Part shown: in pieces, positions 12,428 through 23,200 of the stretch
Layout of the letters: every line of letters begins with the position of its first letter
Numbering within the stretch: position 1 is the stretch's first letter
Assembly (NCBI GenBank): GCA_012845835.1
Contig: JABAKD010000010.1
Location: 8,985,599-9,049,598 of the forward strand
Source: Undaria pinnatifida
Taxonomy: Eukaryota > Sar > Phaeophyceae > Laminariales > Alariaceae
Direction: 5' to 3'
Length of the DNA stretch: 64,000 nucleotides
Position numbers and translations under genes: made by a program
The notes under the pieces: generated by a model
Told to the model about the DNA's origin: nothing
Database searches by the model: none
The model's input: only the letters and a program-made list of their open reading frames with translations

Positions 12428-12586
12428 ACTGCTGCTGCTGCTGCGACCGCCGGTCCTCACACCGCTGATATCCGTCAACATGCGCTGTGCGTGTGCATGA
12501 TGATTCCGTGCGTTTGTGTACGTTGTCCACGACAGGGGTTCGGAGGACACAACGGAGTAATCGCTTTCCGTCCTTTAAAAGCGTGA
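2249..12586 (+). CDS. fabF: 3-oxoacyl-[acyl-carrier-protein] synthase II (KASII/FabF), ten coding exons
   Basis: This enzyme condenses malonyl-ACP with acyl-ACP in type II fatty acid synthesis, in the plastid or possibly the mitochondrion. Exons: 2249-2416, 6317-6469, 7335-7409, 7706-7864, 8312-8412, 9561-9782, 10060-10132, 10926-11069, 11673-11786, 12536-12586. All introns are GT-AG and all phases join, giving 419 aa, close to the usual FabF length of about 410. The nucleophile Cys167 lies in SACATATH, His308 in NAHGTST, Lys341 and His346 in [15 protein letters not shown]. The end reads SSNL then GFGGHNGV. The start chosen is the ATG at 2249, just before [10 protein letters not shown]. The frame stays open upstream to a possible splice acceptor at 2209 (Ala/Ser/Arg-rich, transit-like), so an undetected 5' targeting exon is likely. 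Identity is very sure; the N-terminus is not. Intron 1 is 3.9 kb and full of transposons. Confidence 0.96.
3820..3934 (+). mobile_element. tRNA-derived SINE-like unit in fabF intron 1
   Basis: A pol III A-box-like TGGTCTAGGGG (3826-3836) and a perfect B box GGTTCGACTCC (3875-3885) stand at tRNA spacing. The outer ends can pair (CCCCGGT with ACCGTGG, six of seven), but the T stem is too short for a working tRNA. An AT-rich stretch and a run of 12 A (3923-3934) follow. This resembles a tRNA-Glu-like SINE head plus tail. A decayed tRNA pseudogene is the alternative. Confidence 0.55.
4326..4735. repeat. GGGTC/GACCC inverted arrays with a palindromic centre
   Basis: GGGTC repeats run rightward to about 4540 and meet GACCC repeats going on to about 4735. 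The centre is the palindrome GGGTCAGCTGACCC. The right half is a minisatellite of roughly 39 bp: GACCCGACCCGACCCG followed by CGAGATTTTCGAGACGTCTT-like spacers. Single strands could fold into a long GC-rich hairpin. Confidence 0.85.
5944..6180. repeat. GACCC minisatellite, about 39-bp unit
   Basis: Five to six copies of GACCCGACCCGACCCG plus a spacer reading CGAGATTTTGAAAACCTCTT or a variant. It is the same unit as at 4550-4735 and stands just inside the right terminal repeat of the hAT-type element. It holds an open frame on both strands only because the unit lacks stops. Confidence 0.85.
7015..7330. repeat. Low-complexity GTGCTGT tract and (TGATG)n in fabF intron 2
   Basis: Degenerate GTGCTGTGCTGT-type repeats run from about 7030 to 7260, then a clean TGATG pentamer run from about 7290 to 7325. 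This fills the 3' half of intron 2, shortly before the acceptor at 7334. Confidence 0.8.
8962..9225 (+). pseudogene. 3'-end relic of a non-LTR retrotransposon (LINE) ORF in fabF intron 5
   Basis: An open frame ending at TAA 9223-9225 encodes a cysteine-histidine cluster, HVCPCG, then IHVVGEC, then [13 protein letters not shown]. CxCG followed by HxxxxC, then Tyr and Arg, is the pattern seen after the reverse transcriptase domain at the C-terminus of many LINE proteins. No reverse transcriptase motifs lie upstream, so this would be a 5'-truncated insertion, common for LINEs. No A-tail or target duplication was identified. Family-level assignment is uncertain. Confidence 0.5.
9391..9436. repeat. 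Poly-C tract in fabF intron 5
   Basis: A run of about 24 C is followed by CCTCCCTCAACC and a second C run. Similar C or G homopolymers recur in this window, for example near 1671, 7678, 8460, 29890, 31035 and 31290. In fabF intron 3 such a tract sits right before the acceptor, where a U-rich polypyrimidine tract would be expected. Confidence 0.8.
12203..12434. repeat. (GTT)n trinucleotide tract in fabF intron 9
   Basis: About 230 bp of GTT repeats, broken by GCG, GAT and TTATG interruptions and ending in CTG triplets. It begins roughly 420 bp into the last intron and ends about 100 bp before the final exon. Poly-Val and poly-Leu frames across it are repeat artefacts. Confidence 0.9.
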
Positions 12587-15500
12587 CGCGGTGTATGGTG
12601 ATGGGCTCGTCTAGGGATTTAGTGGGAGGGAGGAAGACAGCTTGCTCCATCCCTACACTGCTAGCTCACGCCGAATGGCTCCGCTCGTCCTGGCTCGACT
12701 CGGATTTAGCTCTGGCTTGGCTTGGCTTGGCTTGGCATAGCTTGGCTTGGCTTGGCCTGGCCAGTGTAGCGGCAAGCCGGCAAGGGCGTCTGTGTGTTTC
12801 CGCCGACAAAAGAACGGGAATTAGAGGACGAGGCTTTTTGCTGGCATCCCACGGAGGGTAGGGTAGGGTAGGGTAGGGTAGGGTAGGGTAGGGGGTTACA
12901 GCATCGTGCTCGCTGTTGAACTCGCCTCCCGTAGTGGCTTCCTGTGCGTGCAAGGTGTCAGACGGTGCGTTTCATTGCATCACATCGCCACACGAAGTAA
13001 CGCCGAGGGAGAGATGTTTGCCGCTGGATGGGCGCCGCGTGCCGGGTGCGCCGCGTGCCCCTGTGCCGCGGCCTCCCTCCGCCAGAAGGATGGACCCCAG
13101 AGGTTAGGCTTCGGCATACTGCGCCTTGGGGAAGGAAAAGTGTTCACCGTACTCGCCCGTTGTTGGCGTGTACGCGTGTGCAGCTCCATGCTGCATGTCA
13201 TGCATTCTCTGTTCTATTATTTTTTTTTTTCCTTTTTTTTTTTGTGCTGCAGGAGCGCCATGACCGCGTCGGTATGTTTTACCTTGTGGTGGTTGTACTG
13301 CTTGAGAGGGAACAGGGGTAGGGTGGGGGTGGAAGAGGGGGAGGAGGGACGGAGGGTGGGGAGGGGGTAGGTCCTGCTTGCACGGTATAGTGTTGTCGCA
13401 CGCAGTTGGTTGCAGATTGGGAGCAGGGGAAGGGGGAGGGGCGCTGGGTGGGGGGGAGGGGGGGAGAGATACCCCTCTACAATTATGGCATTGCTGCAGT
13501 CGATGCCGTGCAACGCGCTGTACTTTGCTGGAAACGGGGGGGGGCGATGTTGGCGGAAGCGGCGGGGGGAGTGTCAAATTTTGGAAATATTACAGGCAAG
13601 AGCCACGCGGTAGGTCAGTCACGACAAGAAGTGGTGAGGGTGGATGAGGTTGATGGAGAGCAGCGCGAACGGTGCACGGACTGGAGGTGAGCCGAATAAG
13701 GCGCACACACGCACGCAGGGACGAAAATGCGTCTATTACCAACGTGCTGCTCCTGTTGCTGCTGAACGATTGGGGTGGCCACCTTGTCTTTGAAGTGTCA
13801 GTTTGTTGTGAGGGAAAATGTTTTCTGGGTCTCAGGAGGGGCAGGTCGGGGACGAGAGGGGGAGGGGGGTAGAGGGGCGACGGTATTGAAAGCTCCGTGG
13901 TTGTTTTGTGTCGTGTGGCACAGAGACCACCCGTTTTTTAGCACGGGATAGGTTAAAAGTATAGTACGCAGCCTGCCAGCTGGGAAACGACGGCGATAAA
14001 ATAGTGGTTTGCGTGTGTTTGAAGTTTAGGAAGGTTCATGAGCCGTTCCGGGTCGGAGCCGGGCGTGGCACCCCCGGTGGTCTCGAATGGGTACTCGTGG
14101 AACCGAGCGTGTGGTAGAACTGAGCATGTGGTGTGGGCTGCATGCTAAGTAGAAGTTTTGAAAGCGGATCGTCGCAACCACTGCTGTTATAGTGAACTGT
14201 GAAAAAAAGAGTGGCTACCTAATCTTTGGAGTGAGCAACCGCTGCTGTTGTTGTGCACGTTGTGTGCAAAGAAAAATTGGCTATCTAACAGCCAATCTTA
14301 GGACTGAGCGTGTGGCAAACTGCACGAATAGATGAAAGCGGAATTCCACAACAAATATTACTGTGAGCTGTGAGCAGCAATTGGTATTTGTGGTGTGCTG
14401 TGAACAACAGTAGGTGGCTAACACAGCGGGAGTAAGAGCCGCGCCTCTGCTCCCCGTCGACCCCGGTGCGTCCGCGGTGCCAATAGAAGTTAGGGTCGAG
14501 ATCATCAGGGCGTGGCCGGTGGTGGTTGTGGCAGCGACACGGCGCAAGTTGTGGGCGAGGATGTACTACCGCAAGTGCTGGAGGGGGTTTGCTCTTTTTT
14601 CTTTCCCCTCTCGTGATGAGGGAACTGTGGTGTGGTTGTGGCTTTTTTGTGGTGGTTTATTGTGTCCTTGATTTGACTGTGACAGCGCGTGTTGAAAGAA
14701 TGACACCAAGCATTAATACTAATGTCACTCGCCGGTACGGAAGTCGTTGATGGTAGAAGATGAACAGGCAAAATACTTGGGTTTCCATGCTTGCATGCTT
14801 GTGTCGAGTTTTTGTCTTCGGTATTGTCCATTATTGGGGCAGACTTTCTTCCACACCATTCTGCATGGCCAACATGCAGCTATTTGAGACTTTACTATTA
14901 TACTCTCTGTGTATAGCCTTCTTTACTCGTCTCAGTGCCGAACATTGTTACTACTAAACCTAGATCATTAACCCATGCTTTTTTTTCGCTCTCATTGCAA
15001 CTGCTGCAACACGCATCGTTAATACCTTCTTACTGCTGAAAATGGTAAACGATTTGAAACGACCGTTTAACCTGAGTAATGTAAGATGGAAGTTGGACGC
15101 GTGCTACGATTGAGGTAGTACTCTTGGGCTAAAACGTTTCTGTGGAATGGCGGCTCTCCTTGACGCCTTTACAACTGGAAACGCCTTTGGGGGACAAATT
15201 TACTCGAAGTCAGTATACAGGGTGGAGGGATTTTTGGGGCTCCAAAATCGTCGGGATGTTATGCTTGCTTGGCAATGTGAACATGAGTCATCCCACGGTA
15301 GGGGTTGCACTTTTTGAGCCAAAAGGTTTCTGGCCGGTTGAGCTTTCACTCGAATGAAGAACTACCGATTAGTCTAATAATTTTACGAGTATAATTGGTT
15401 GTAGGACTTGAGGCATAGAAGCTTGGTCGGGTTGCGGGAACGAACGCCTTCTAAGCCATGGTTTGGGTGAGATATTGAGCTCCTCATGTTGGGAGCTTCA

Positions 15501-15790
15501 TAATTTTTCTTCTGTGCCCCTAACGCGGGGTGGGTCATATTGTTTTGGGGTTTGATCATCGGGCGCTGCACTTTCACTTTCCTCAAATTAGGTGTTTTGG
15601 ATGTGGGCTTTGAGAGCTCCGCATGTGAGGAGCGTCAGAACGAATATAATTGGCGCTGCATATAACTACTCTAATGCATGAAGTTCAATAATATTGGTGA
15701 AGCCCAAGGGGCGGGAAACTCCTACGTAAATGGATTCGTGTTTTAAGCAGCAAAATCGGTTACGCGCAAAACGTGCCCACTTTTCGGAAC
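12587..15790. other. fabF 3' flank; no supported gene
   Basis: After the fabF stop there is a CTTGG repeat (about 12714-12760), a GGGTA pentamer array (12855-12893) and G-rich tracts (13315-13470, 13845-13870). An open plus-strand segment at 14414-14590 ends in an Arg/Trp-rich stretch (RRKLWARMYYRKCW). It matches nothing I know and has no clear splice partner. From 14700 to 15790 I see nothing. Confidence 0.4.
12855..12893. repeat. (GGGTA)n pentanucleotide array
   Basis: Seven perfect GGGTA units in a row, about 270 bp after the fabF stop codon. The unit is five bases, not the TTAGGG or TTTAGGG of common telomeres, and the site is internal. It is most simply a microsatellite. Confidence 0.9.
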
Positions 15791-15791
15791 A

Positions 15792-16052
15792 CCCTCCAAT
15801 AGACCTTGCTTGTTCGACGGGCAAAGCCTGTTCTTCGGCTACAGCAGCATCGGGACAGTTTTTACATACCTCGACAGCCCAACACCATCCACCTCGGTCA
15901 AGCATGAGCGGTGCAAGGTGTGCGACAAACTCCGCATCCCCCACGGCCCTTTCCGGGCCTCCCGCGGTCCGTACTACAGCACCGTATTTTGCGACTTGCA
16001 CCCACCCATCGACTCAGCGCGTCGGCGATTTCTCGATAATAGGTACACATAA
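15792..16052 (+). CDS. Hypothetical exon with a CxxC...CxxH pattern
   Basis: The frame reads from a possible acceptor (CAATAG, ending at about 15799) through SLFFGYSSIGTVFTYLDS, then HERCKVCDKLRIPHGPF, then YYSTVFCDLHPP, to a stop at 16050-16052. A GT donor is available near 16041. The Cys-x2-Cys and Cys-x2-His pair suggest a zinc site, but the family is not recognised and no flanking exons could be joined. It may be a single exon of an unrecognised gene or a chance frame. The overlapping minus-strand and other plus frames look less protein-like. Confidence 0.25.
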   Translation, partial: PSNRPCLFDGQSLFFGYSSIGTVFTYLDSPTPSTSVKHERCKVCDKLRIPHGPFRASRGPYYSTVFCDLHPPIDSARRRFLDNRYT

Positions 16053-17010
16053 TTCGACATGAATAGGTTTAGAGAGTCGGGACCTATTCAAGGACAACGC
16101 CCGTGTGTGTTACATGTGGATACTAGCAGCTGTTCGCTGTTATAGTTTTACTGGCCATTTTGTTGACTGGCATTCGCCAGCCCTCTCCAACCCTCTACCG
16201 GAAACTGTGGCAAAGGCTGCCACGTCGGGGAGCTTCACACATTTGACGAGGTTCTTTCCAAAAGTCAAAACGGACTGTCGGGAAGGATACTTCCCGTCGT
16301 CCCGAGCGTACGTGAACTATTCTACTACTTGTGGCTGCTGCTGTGGGCATCGCTGCACTGCACAACTCTGCTGGTGCGCACGTCCTTGACTGTGTGTAGG
16401 GTATGCATTTTCCATACGCAGTTAATGCGTTCTTCTTGCTTGGACCTCTCGTGCGTGATTCGTCGATGGCGAACGACAGCAGCAGTAGTAACGATACTCC
16501 TCCTGCACAGCGACCCCGGTGACATGGCAGTGGTGCCCCCGGGGGCGCCAATCCTGGCGCCGGCGGCCCTTTTCGGTGGAAAGACTCATGTTGTAGGCGG
16601 TGTCTAATGACAGCAGTAGGGTGTCGTAAGCCAACACGACACCATAAAGTAACAGGATACACCTGATATAAATTTACGAGACATCAATGTGTTTGCTGCT
16701 ACTGCTGTAGAGCGAAAAAAGACCGTGTTTATAATATCAATTGCGTGATGGTATCCCCTCGAAGGCAGCGCCTAGAGCACTCATCGTGTACAACGGCGAT
16801 CACCACGTCGAAGCAGAGATAGCACACTGCACAAGCACACAAGGCACTATCGTACTATCAGGCCAGCAGCTATGTAGCGCTGTTGTTACAACCCTTTTAC
16901 CATTGCAAACATATTCTCACACTACGAAGTTCCAAGTGCCGTTGGTTGTCCCCCCCGAGATGTAGGTGCAGTTTTACTTTGTAAGGAGTCAAACCATCAT
17001 TTTCTTTGTG
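16053..17010. other. Region 3' of gatC; no supported gene
   Basis: Short open frames occur on both strands (for example plus 16741-16965 and minus 16195-16662). None shows a recognisable domain or consistent splice signals. Part must be the 3' untranslated region of gatC, which ends at 17011 on the minus strand. Confidence 0.4.
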
Positions 17011-19882
17011 TCATAACGCTTCTTCGTCTCCCCCAACTACCCGGGGGGCGGTGAAGAACCCCGCCTCTGTCCGTTTCGCCGACCCGAGGATTTGCGCCTG
17101 GATTGCTCCGTCAGACACGACGTCCTGCAGAAAACAAAGCGGCGTCCGTTTTTTTTGGGGGGGGCGTCGTTCGGGTCAAGAAGAGGCAGGCAGGTGGACG
17201 GGGAGGGGGGGGGAGGGAAGGGGAGCGGGGGTAAAACGTATCGCATCACGGAGGGTTATCGGCGGGACTTACACTTTGGTAGCTCGTTGGAGTGGTATGT
17301 TATGACATGTAATGGTAAAGTGTGGGTGGTGTGGGATGGAACGCTGTGTAACAAGGCGTTCGTTCCGCGAACAAGAGCGACACCGCGGGCCACGTTGCCA
17401 CCGCGTTGTTTCCAAAACAAATAAAAATAAAAAATAACGTCGACCGCTGAGACGAAGGTACGCCCCCCCATACCGTGCACCAGCTTGCCAAACCAACAAT
17501 GCCCTCCAAAAAATGTACTTGAAGCTTCCGAGAGTTTCCCCGACCGAGCGAGACACACACCTACCTCTTGCATGGGCGCCGCCCACGTCGCAGCACCGCC
17601 CCAAGGCCCGCCATGTCCGTTTCCCTCCAATTCCGCTGCCCCTACCCCCCCCTCAGCCGCAGCTGCCGCCACCTCTTTCAATTCTCTCTCGTCGTGTCCC
17701 CCACGCATGGTCCGCATGCACCGAAGCATGGCACCAACATCCTTTTGAACCGCGGCGACGTCGAGCCCGGTGGCCGCGGCAGCAGCGGAGTTGCTTTCGG
17801 GCCCAACTTCAATGTGCGCGAGGGCGCACAGCTTGCTGACCTGTGGAAAGACAGAAAAAAATAAGGTTTCGCACAATCTAGAAAGAGCAATGGCCGAAAT
17901 CGGGTACACCCGATCGACCGATAGCCGTTATCGGGTACCCCTTGAACACACAGTCCCACAACGACTCAGGACGACATCTCATTGGTCGAAACCACATCGC
18001 ACCCGAACCCAGCCGCATGTCCATCGGGTGCACCCAATTATGGCAGAACAAGTCCTCGAGATGTACCCGACTCGCATACAAGCCACCCGATTATGGCCGG
18101 ACTACTCGACCACCAGACGACACGCACACACGCACGCGCAGCAGGCGCGAACTCGCGCCACGTCACGAGGCGGGGCATTGTTTGTTCTTTCGTCTCGGAG
18201 CTCTTTTTCCGGGAGCTCTTTTTTGTGGCTTGTGAGACCCCGCTCCGCTCACGCCGGCGCGCCCAACCACAGCCACAGCAGTAGTGATGTGCGACAACGG
18301 CCACCAGCGACAGCCGAGTACACACAAAATTGGCAACACAACGCAACATGTGCACGAATATACATGAGACTCCACACATAACATGAAGCACTGCTGTGTA
18401 CAGGATTGCTGGATGTTGGCCATTGCAAACTGCTTCCCATGTAAGAGAGGTACAATCACGACCCACAGAGCTTTTTTTCCTGAAAACGGCGTCCCTGCAG
18501 GGCACCTGTTAGCGAGACCTAGGAAATTATTGGACTTAAATCATTTGATCAAATGATTTCTCGGGGTGTGATGTGACAGGTGGCGGCAATACATTTCTCG
18601 GGCCCGCCACGCCACGAACATATCTCCCTGTGCCATTTGGAAAGGAGCATCTGAATCCTTAGCCCTTCTCGAGCCGTGCCGGTGCCCAGGTAGTCTGTGA
18701 TCTATGTCTAAGCCGTCTGCATAGATGCGCTTCTGTGCCTTGTGTGTAGGGGTGCTAACTGCGACTTCATGGTCCACAAAAAAGAGCTCCGGAAAATGAG
18801 CTACGAGACGAAAGAACAATGCCCCGCCTCGTGACGTGGCGCGAGTTCGCGCCCGCTGCGCGTACGTGTGTGCGTGTGGGCTGGTGGTCGAGTAGTCCGG
18901 CCATAATTGGGTGGCTTGTATGCGAGTCGGGTACATTTCGAGGACTTGTTCGGCCATAATTGGGTGCACCCGATGGACATGCGGCTGGGTTCGGGTGCGA
19001 TGTGGTTTCGACCAATGAGATGTAGTCCTGAGTCGTTGTGGGACTGTGTGTTCAAGGGGTACCCGATAACGGCTATCGGTTGATCGGGTGTACCCGATTT
19101 CGGCCATTGCTCATCTAGAAAATAATGCTTGATCAGTAAAATAAATAAGGGGCCAACAAGCGCACGCACTACGTACGAGGATACGTACTCATACGAAGTG
19201 CTGATGCCGATAGCCGATACCAGGTACCTGGTTCGGTGCGTTCGTATCATATTAATAGTGCAGTGTCGAGGCATCCCTTGAAAACCTCACCTGATTAACC
19301 ACGACAACAAATCCCAGCCAAAACCTACTTGCCCAATCTGCCAACTCTCGTCGCTGAACGACATCAATCATGAATATTATGGCAGATTTGCCAACGGAAT
19401 TACGAATGGATGGGTACCTCGTCGCGGCTGAGCACGGGTTCAGCTGTTCCGTCGTCGACGTTGGTGTCCGAATCTGATGCTCTCTGCACCAGCTTCAGCT
19501 CCGCCAGCGACCACGACGGTGGCGGCAACACATAGCGTGGACACGAAGATGCAACCGGAGGGGCTGCTGCCGCTGGTTCAGAAGAAGCAGCCGAAACAGT
19601 GATACTCCCGTCTCCCCCACTCCCTTCTCCCCCTACCCCCCCTCCTCCCTCTCTTCCTACTTGTCTTCTTCCTCCTCCTCGTCCTCTCCCTGTGTCTCGT
19701 CCTGCTACCGCGGTTGATGCTGCAGTATACTTTGTTCTTGTTGTAAGATATCGGCCAGCTATTATCGATCCGGGTTGAGCAACATTGCTCTTGCTGAGTT
19801 GACCGATCACACCGCCCTCTGCAATATAGCTCGGCCGAGCTTCAGGAAGCAGACATCGAGCAGCATAGCGTCGCAAAATCAT
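17011..19882 (-). CDS. gatC: Glutamyl-tRNA(Gln) amidotransferase subunit C, organellar, three exons
   Basis: GatC holds the GatA-GatB amidotransferase together. That complex makes Gln-tRNA(Gln) from Glu-tRNA(Gln) in organelles that lack GlnRS. Exons on the minus strand: 19882-19418, 17840-17565, 17124-17011. All junctions are GT-AG and phase 0, giving 155+92+37 = 284 aa. The family core is rebuilt across the junctions: LSRDE joined to VSKLCALAHIEV, and PMQE joined to DVVSDG, then a C-terminal FFTAPRVV matching the usual F.VPkvv ending. The N-terminus (MILRRYAARCLLPEARPSY) is Arg-rich and lacks acids at first, like a mitochondrial presequence. About 100 residues of Gly/Arg/Ser/Ala-rich, poorly conserved sequence follow, so the protein is long for GatC (bacterial forms about 95 aa). 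Intron 1 (1577 bp) contains a Mutator-like element. GatA and GatB are not in this window. Confidence 0.88.
17885..19112. mobile_element. Mutator-like (MULE) foldback element in gatC intron 1
   Basis: Long terminal inverted repeats of about 345 bp (17885 to about 18232, and about 18768-19112) begin GAGCAATGGCCGAAATCGGG and look nearly identical by eye. A perfect 9-bp target duplication ATCTAGAAA flanks the element at 17876-17884 and 19113-19121. Long inverted repeats with 9-bp duplications are typical of Mutator elements. The roughly 535-bp centre encodes no recognisable transposase, so it is non-autonomous. The near-identity of the arms suggests a recent insertion. Confidence 0.85.
18538..18559. 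repeat. Perfect 22-bp palindrome at the centre of the foldback element
   Basis: AAATCATTTGA reads into its own reverse complement (centre TGATCA). It lies in the unique middle part of the Mutator-like element, near the midpoint. Confidence 0.9.
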
Positions 19883-20214
19883 GACCAGGGCCCTGTTGCC
19901 ACGACCACAAGCACTAGCTGCCGTTCACGCGTTTTCCGCTTTTGGGAGTTCCATCATTACGTAAGCTTTGCGATATCGGACATTAGGGGATGATGTTCAT
20001 GATCATTGACCCTCGGTTGCGTCCAGCAGTGCTGTGCTTGTCCTCTGCCTTGTGCTCCGCAGACACCTCCTGGTACCAGGTACACTTGTGCCCTATTAAC
20101 GCGGTAGTTTATAGCAAGGCAAGGTGTGGAGCAAGAATCAAGCCGAGGGCCGCAACCGGCATATAGAAGGAGGCAAACCTGGAGCTATTTTTTAGAGATA
20201 GAGGCCTCCTGGCC
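19883..20214. promoter_or_regulatory. Shared upstream region of gatC (-) and the methyltransferase (+)
   Basis: Only 332 bp separate the two divergent start codons, so the region must hold the 5' untranslated regions and probably promoters for both genes. No TATA box in a convincing position or other named element was recognised. A CTGGTACCAGGTACAC motif lies near 20069-20085. The promoter role is inferred from the gene layout. Confidence 0.6.
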
Positions 20215-23200
20215 ATGCTCGCGCTCAAGTTGATATTGTGGGGGTGTGTGATGACGACGAGCGTGACAGCCTATTTATCTGGGGGGGGGGTCCGTGCTCC
20301 AGTTTGCGAGATGGCCGCCAAAGGTTTCGGTCAATCCAGTTCTAAGCCTGCGGGAAAGAGCAAGCCAGGCAAGGCCGAAGGTGAGCAGTGGGCAGGTTAT
20401 CATGCGAAGTTCCCGGACTGCCGTAGTCCAGTGTCACTACATTCATTCGCATCACAGGACGATCCTTATCCTTTGGCCTGGCCAAGACATCCGAACCCAC
20501 GAATTCAACGACAAAAACAGCAATTGTACAGCTGTTGCCTTATCAGACGCCATCGATTACCGCTATCTGATGCTTCTCAACCTCCCTGTTGTCTCTCCCC
20601 TTCAACAAACACCCCGCCCGCTGTTGCTGTGCCTGCGCATGATGCCGCGTACTTACCGCCACACGCCTCCGTCCGTGACAGGCAAGAAAGGTTTTGGGAG
20701 TTTCGCCAATGCTCCCGTGGGTGGGACCAGCAGCAAGCGTGGAGCAAATCAGCCCAGTAGCAGCAGCAGCCCGGGCACCAAACGACCAAAAGCAAGCTCT
20801 ACGATGCAGGTACATACCAAGGGGGGGGTTACATCTATCTTTGGCGAGTTGCGTCCCGGGTTGCCGCCCTTCTTTGTTGCGAACGCTATGGTTAAGGGCA
20901 CAGGGACCGCACAAGAATATTTTGAGTAGGAGCTCGTATGGAGGCATTTCGCGCACGTATAAAACCACTTGAAAATAGACTATGGCATCTGCAAACAAGA
21001 TCCTTCTTTCGAAATTTGAGAAGAAATGCATCAATGATCCAATAATACCGAGCTTTTCAGGTACTTTTAGCCCTTTTTTGGACTCCATAACTAGCCACCC
21101 CTTTTCAAGTGTCCCTCTCCTTTTCTCCAAAGACCTGCGCCAGACAACAAAGAGAATTATATCATCCGCCTGGTGAGCAGCGAGCTTTTGGTGAAAACCG
21201 TTTTTTCATCGGTGATGTGCCCATTGTATTAGGCTCCCGCGCGTGAATTGAAGTATATGTTTCGGCGATTTCGGTAGCTTTTGGTGTTGCTGGCTCGCAA
21301 GTTCGAACTCACGAAAATATCTCGACTGCTGGCTGGTACCCGACGTCGTCACACACCCCACCAGGAGCCTCCCATCAATTTCGCGGGCCGTGGTTGCTTG
21401 TGGGGAGCTGTAGCTGCCCGCTAGTGAAGTGCATACGTTCTGTTGGGGTCGTTTTTCGTCTCGTTCTGTGTACCCCAATTTTTGACCACTGCAGTGCCTC
21501 AAAGTCGAGGTATGGACCTCTGCTGAGAACAAGAGGGACACCGATCTGAAGACTCACAGCATCTGTGGATTAAGCCCTTTTTTTCGTAGGTTTCCGGGTC
21601 TGTGTTCCACGAATCAGCCGAAGCTCTAAACGCATCGTGTTCACCTAGCCATGCGTTTTACTCTTCCGATAAAAGATATAGATTTTAGACTTACTGGAAA
21701 ACCGGGGACCAGGGGACGCTTGGGTTCCCCCGTGGCCTTAACAACCCGCGAGGTGCTCGAAGAGGACGCGTTATCTAAGGATGGATAGCAGCAGTGCGAG
21801 CTACCAGGTACGTGGTAGTTGTGTATTAAAAAATGAGTCTACATGTTATAGAGGGGCCATGATTGAGTTAATCCGCCGCAGTTTCCCCCCTCGCCGCCAT
21901 GTGCTCAACATCGTTGATTGCGATTGCACACACGTCGAGAGCACACAGGTGGGCCTTGTCCCAAGGGCCTTCCGCCGGGTCCTTCATCCCATAATGAAAC
22001 AATCGCAGCAGCATCCCGGGAGTCCGGAGCTCTTGAGACTTTTGGACTTCCTCGGCTGTTTGCTCTATCGGGATGTATTTGCGGCCACACGGTTGAGGCA
22101 CGCCCGAAAAGAGATAGTATGTACCCCTTCTGCTGCTGCAAAAAACGACCGCACACAAATTCTATGTGGTCTGTCCCCAAAATGTGTGCGCAGTTCTCAA
22201 GGGATTAAAGCCGAGGATGTCTCTTGTTGTTCGCAGATGGCTGTTTTGTGTCCGCTGTACAACTGCTTTTCCAACGGAAGCACAAACGGAAGGAAAGATT
22301 CGGCGCGCAAAATCGCACAGAACAGCTGTAGAAAATGTTTGCAGCTCAATCCCTTTGCGAACAAGGTATAACCGACTAAAATGTTCCAGGTGCGATCTAA
22401 TCAACTATCTATTGTAGTGGCAACGTGCAGCAGTACGACTAAGTTTCATGCTGTGTGCGTGTCGGAGGTCTCCTTGCATGGTTGTAGCTCGGGTGCAGCC
22501 CCTACCTCAGCAGCACGTACTTCTTCGTGCAACCAATGCTGTAATTATAATATTGTGTTATACGTTTACCTCCTTGAACTCCCAAAGAGGTTTGAGCGTG
22601 AGAGCGTGCGCCGTCGTTCTGTAACGTTGCGCATGATCGCCATCGCATTGGTCTCCACCAGCTTTTGCCCCAGAGGGCCCCGCGACCAGAATCCCAAAAC
22701 AGAACGCCACAACTGACGGGTTTTGATGGTTTGATGTGATTATGACATACGGTTTTCAGGAAGACGTGGTGCGTCAAACGGAGGAAGCCATTCGACGGAG
22801 CATGGACCAGCTCAAGACGAGCCGACCTTTCGTGTGGGAAGCCCTGGAGTTGAAGAAAAGGCTAACGATGTTTCAATCGCAGACGGCCAACCTCAATGTG
22901 CTCCAACTGGTGGGTGCTGCTCGTGCTCGTACGGGCGTACTGCATACCTGGTACCTGGCATGAGCTAGCGTCAGCGTTGTCGTAACCGCCCGTTTTTTTT
23001 TTTTTTGTTTGGTGGTACGGTAGAGCACACGATACTCGAGGCAAACGGCGGTCGCACCTGCTGATGCTTACGAGACGTCTTGAATCCGCCCACGTGTGCC
23101 ATGATTTCCAAGAAATAGCCATGGCTGGACTGCTGCTGTCGTCGTCGCTGCTGTTGCTGCTGCTTGCTTAATTCTGACTTGACTTCATTTCTCGTCATGT

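Noticed and set aside
12138-12500. Poly-Val and poly-Leu open frames
   Set aside because: They are translations of the GTT repeat within fabF intron 9.
12855-12893. Interstitial telomere
   Set aside because: The unit is GGGTA (5 bp), not a known telomere hexamer or heptamer, and the array is very short.
14281-14547. Minus-strand frame of 88 aa near the fabF 3' flank
   Set aside because: Thr/Ala-rich and unrecognised; the overlapping plus frame is equally open.
18038-18505. Minus-strand frame of 155 aa within the foldback element
   Set aside because: It runs from the centre into one inverted arm and resembles no transposase.
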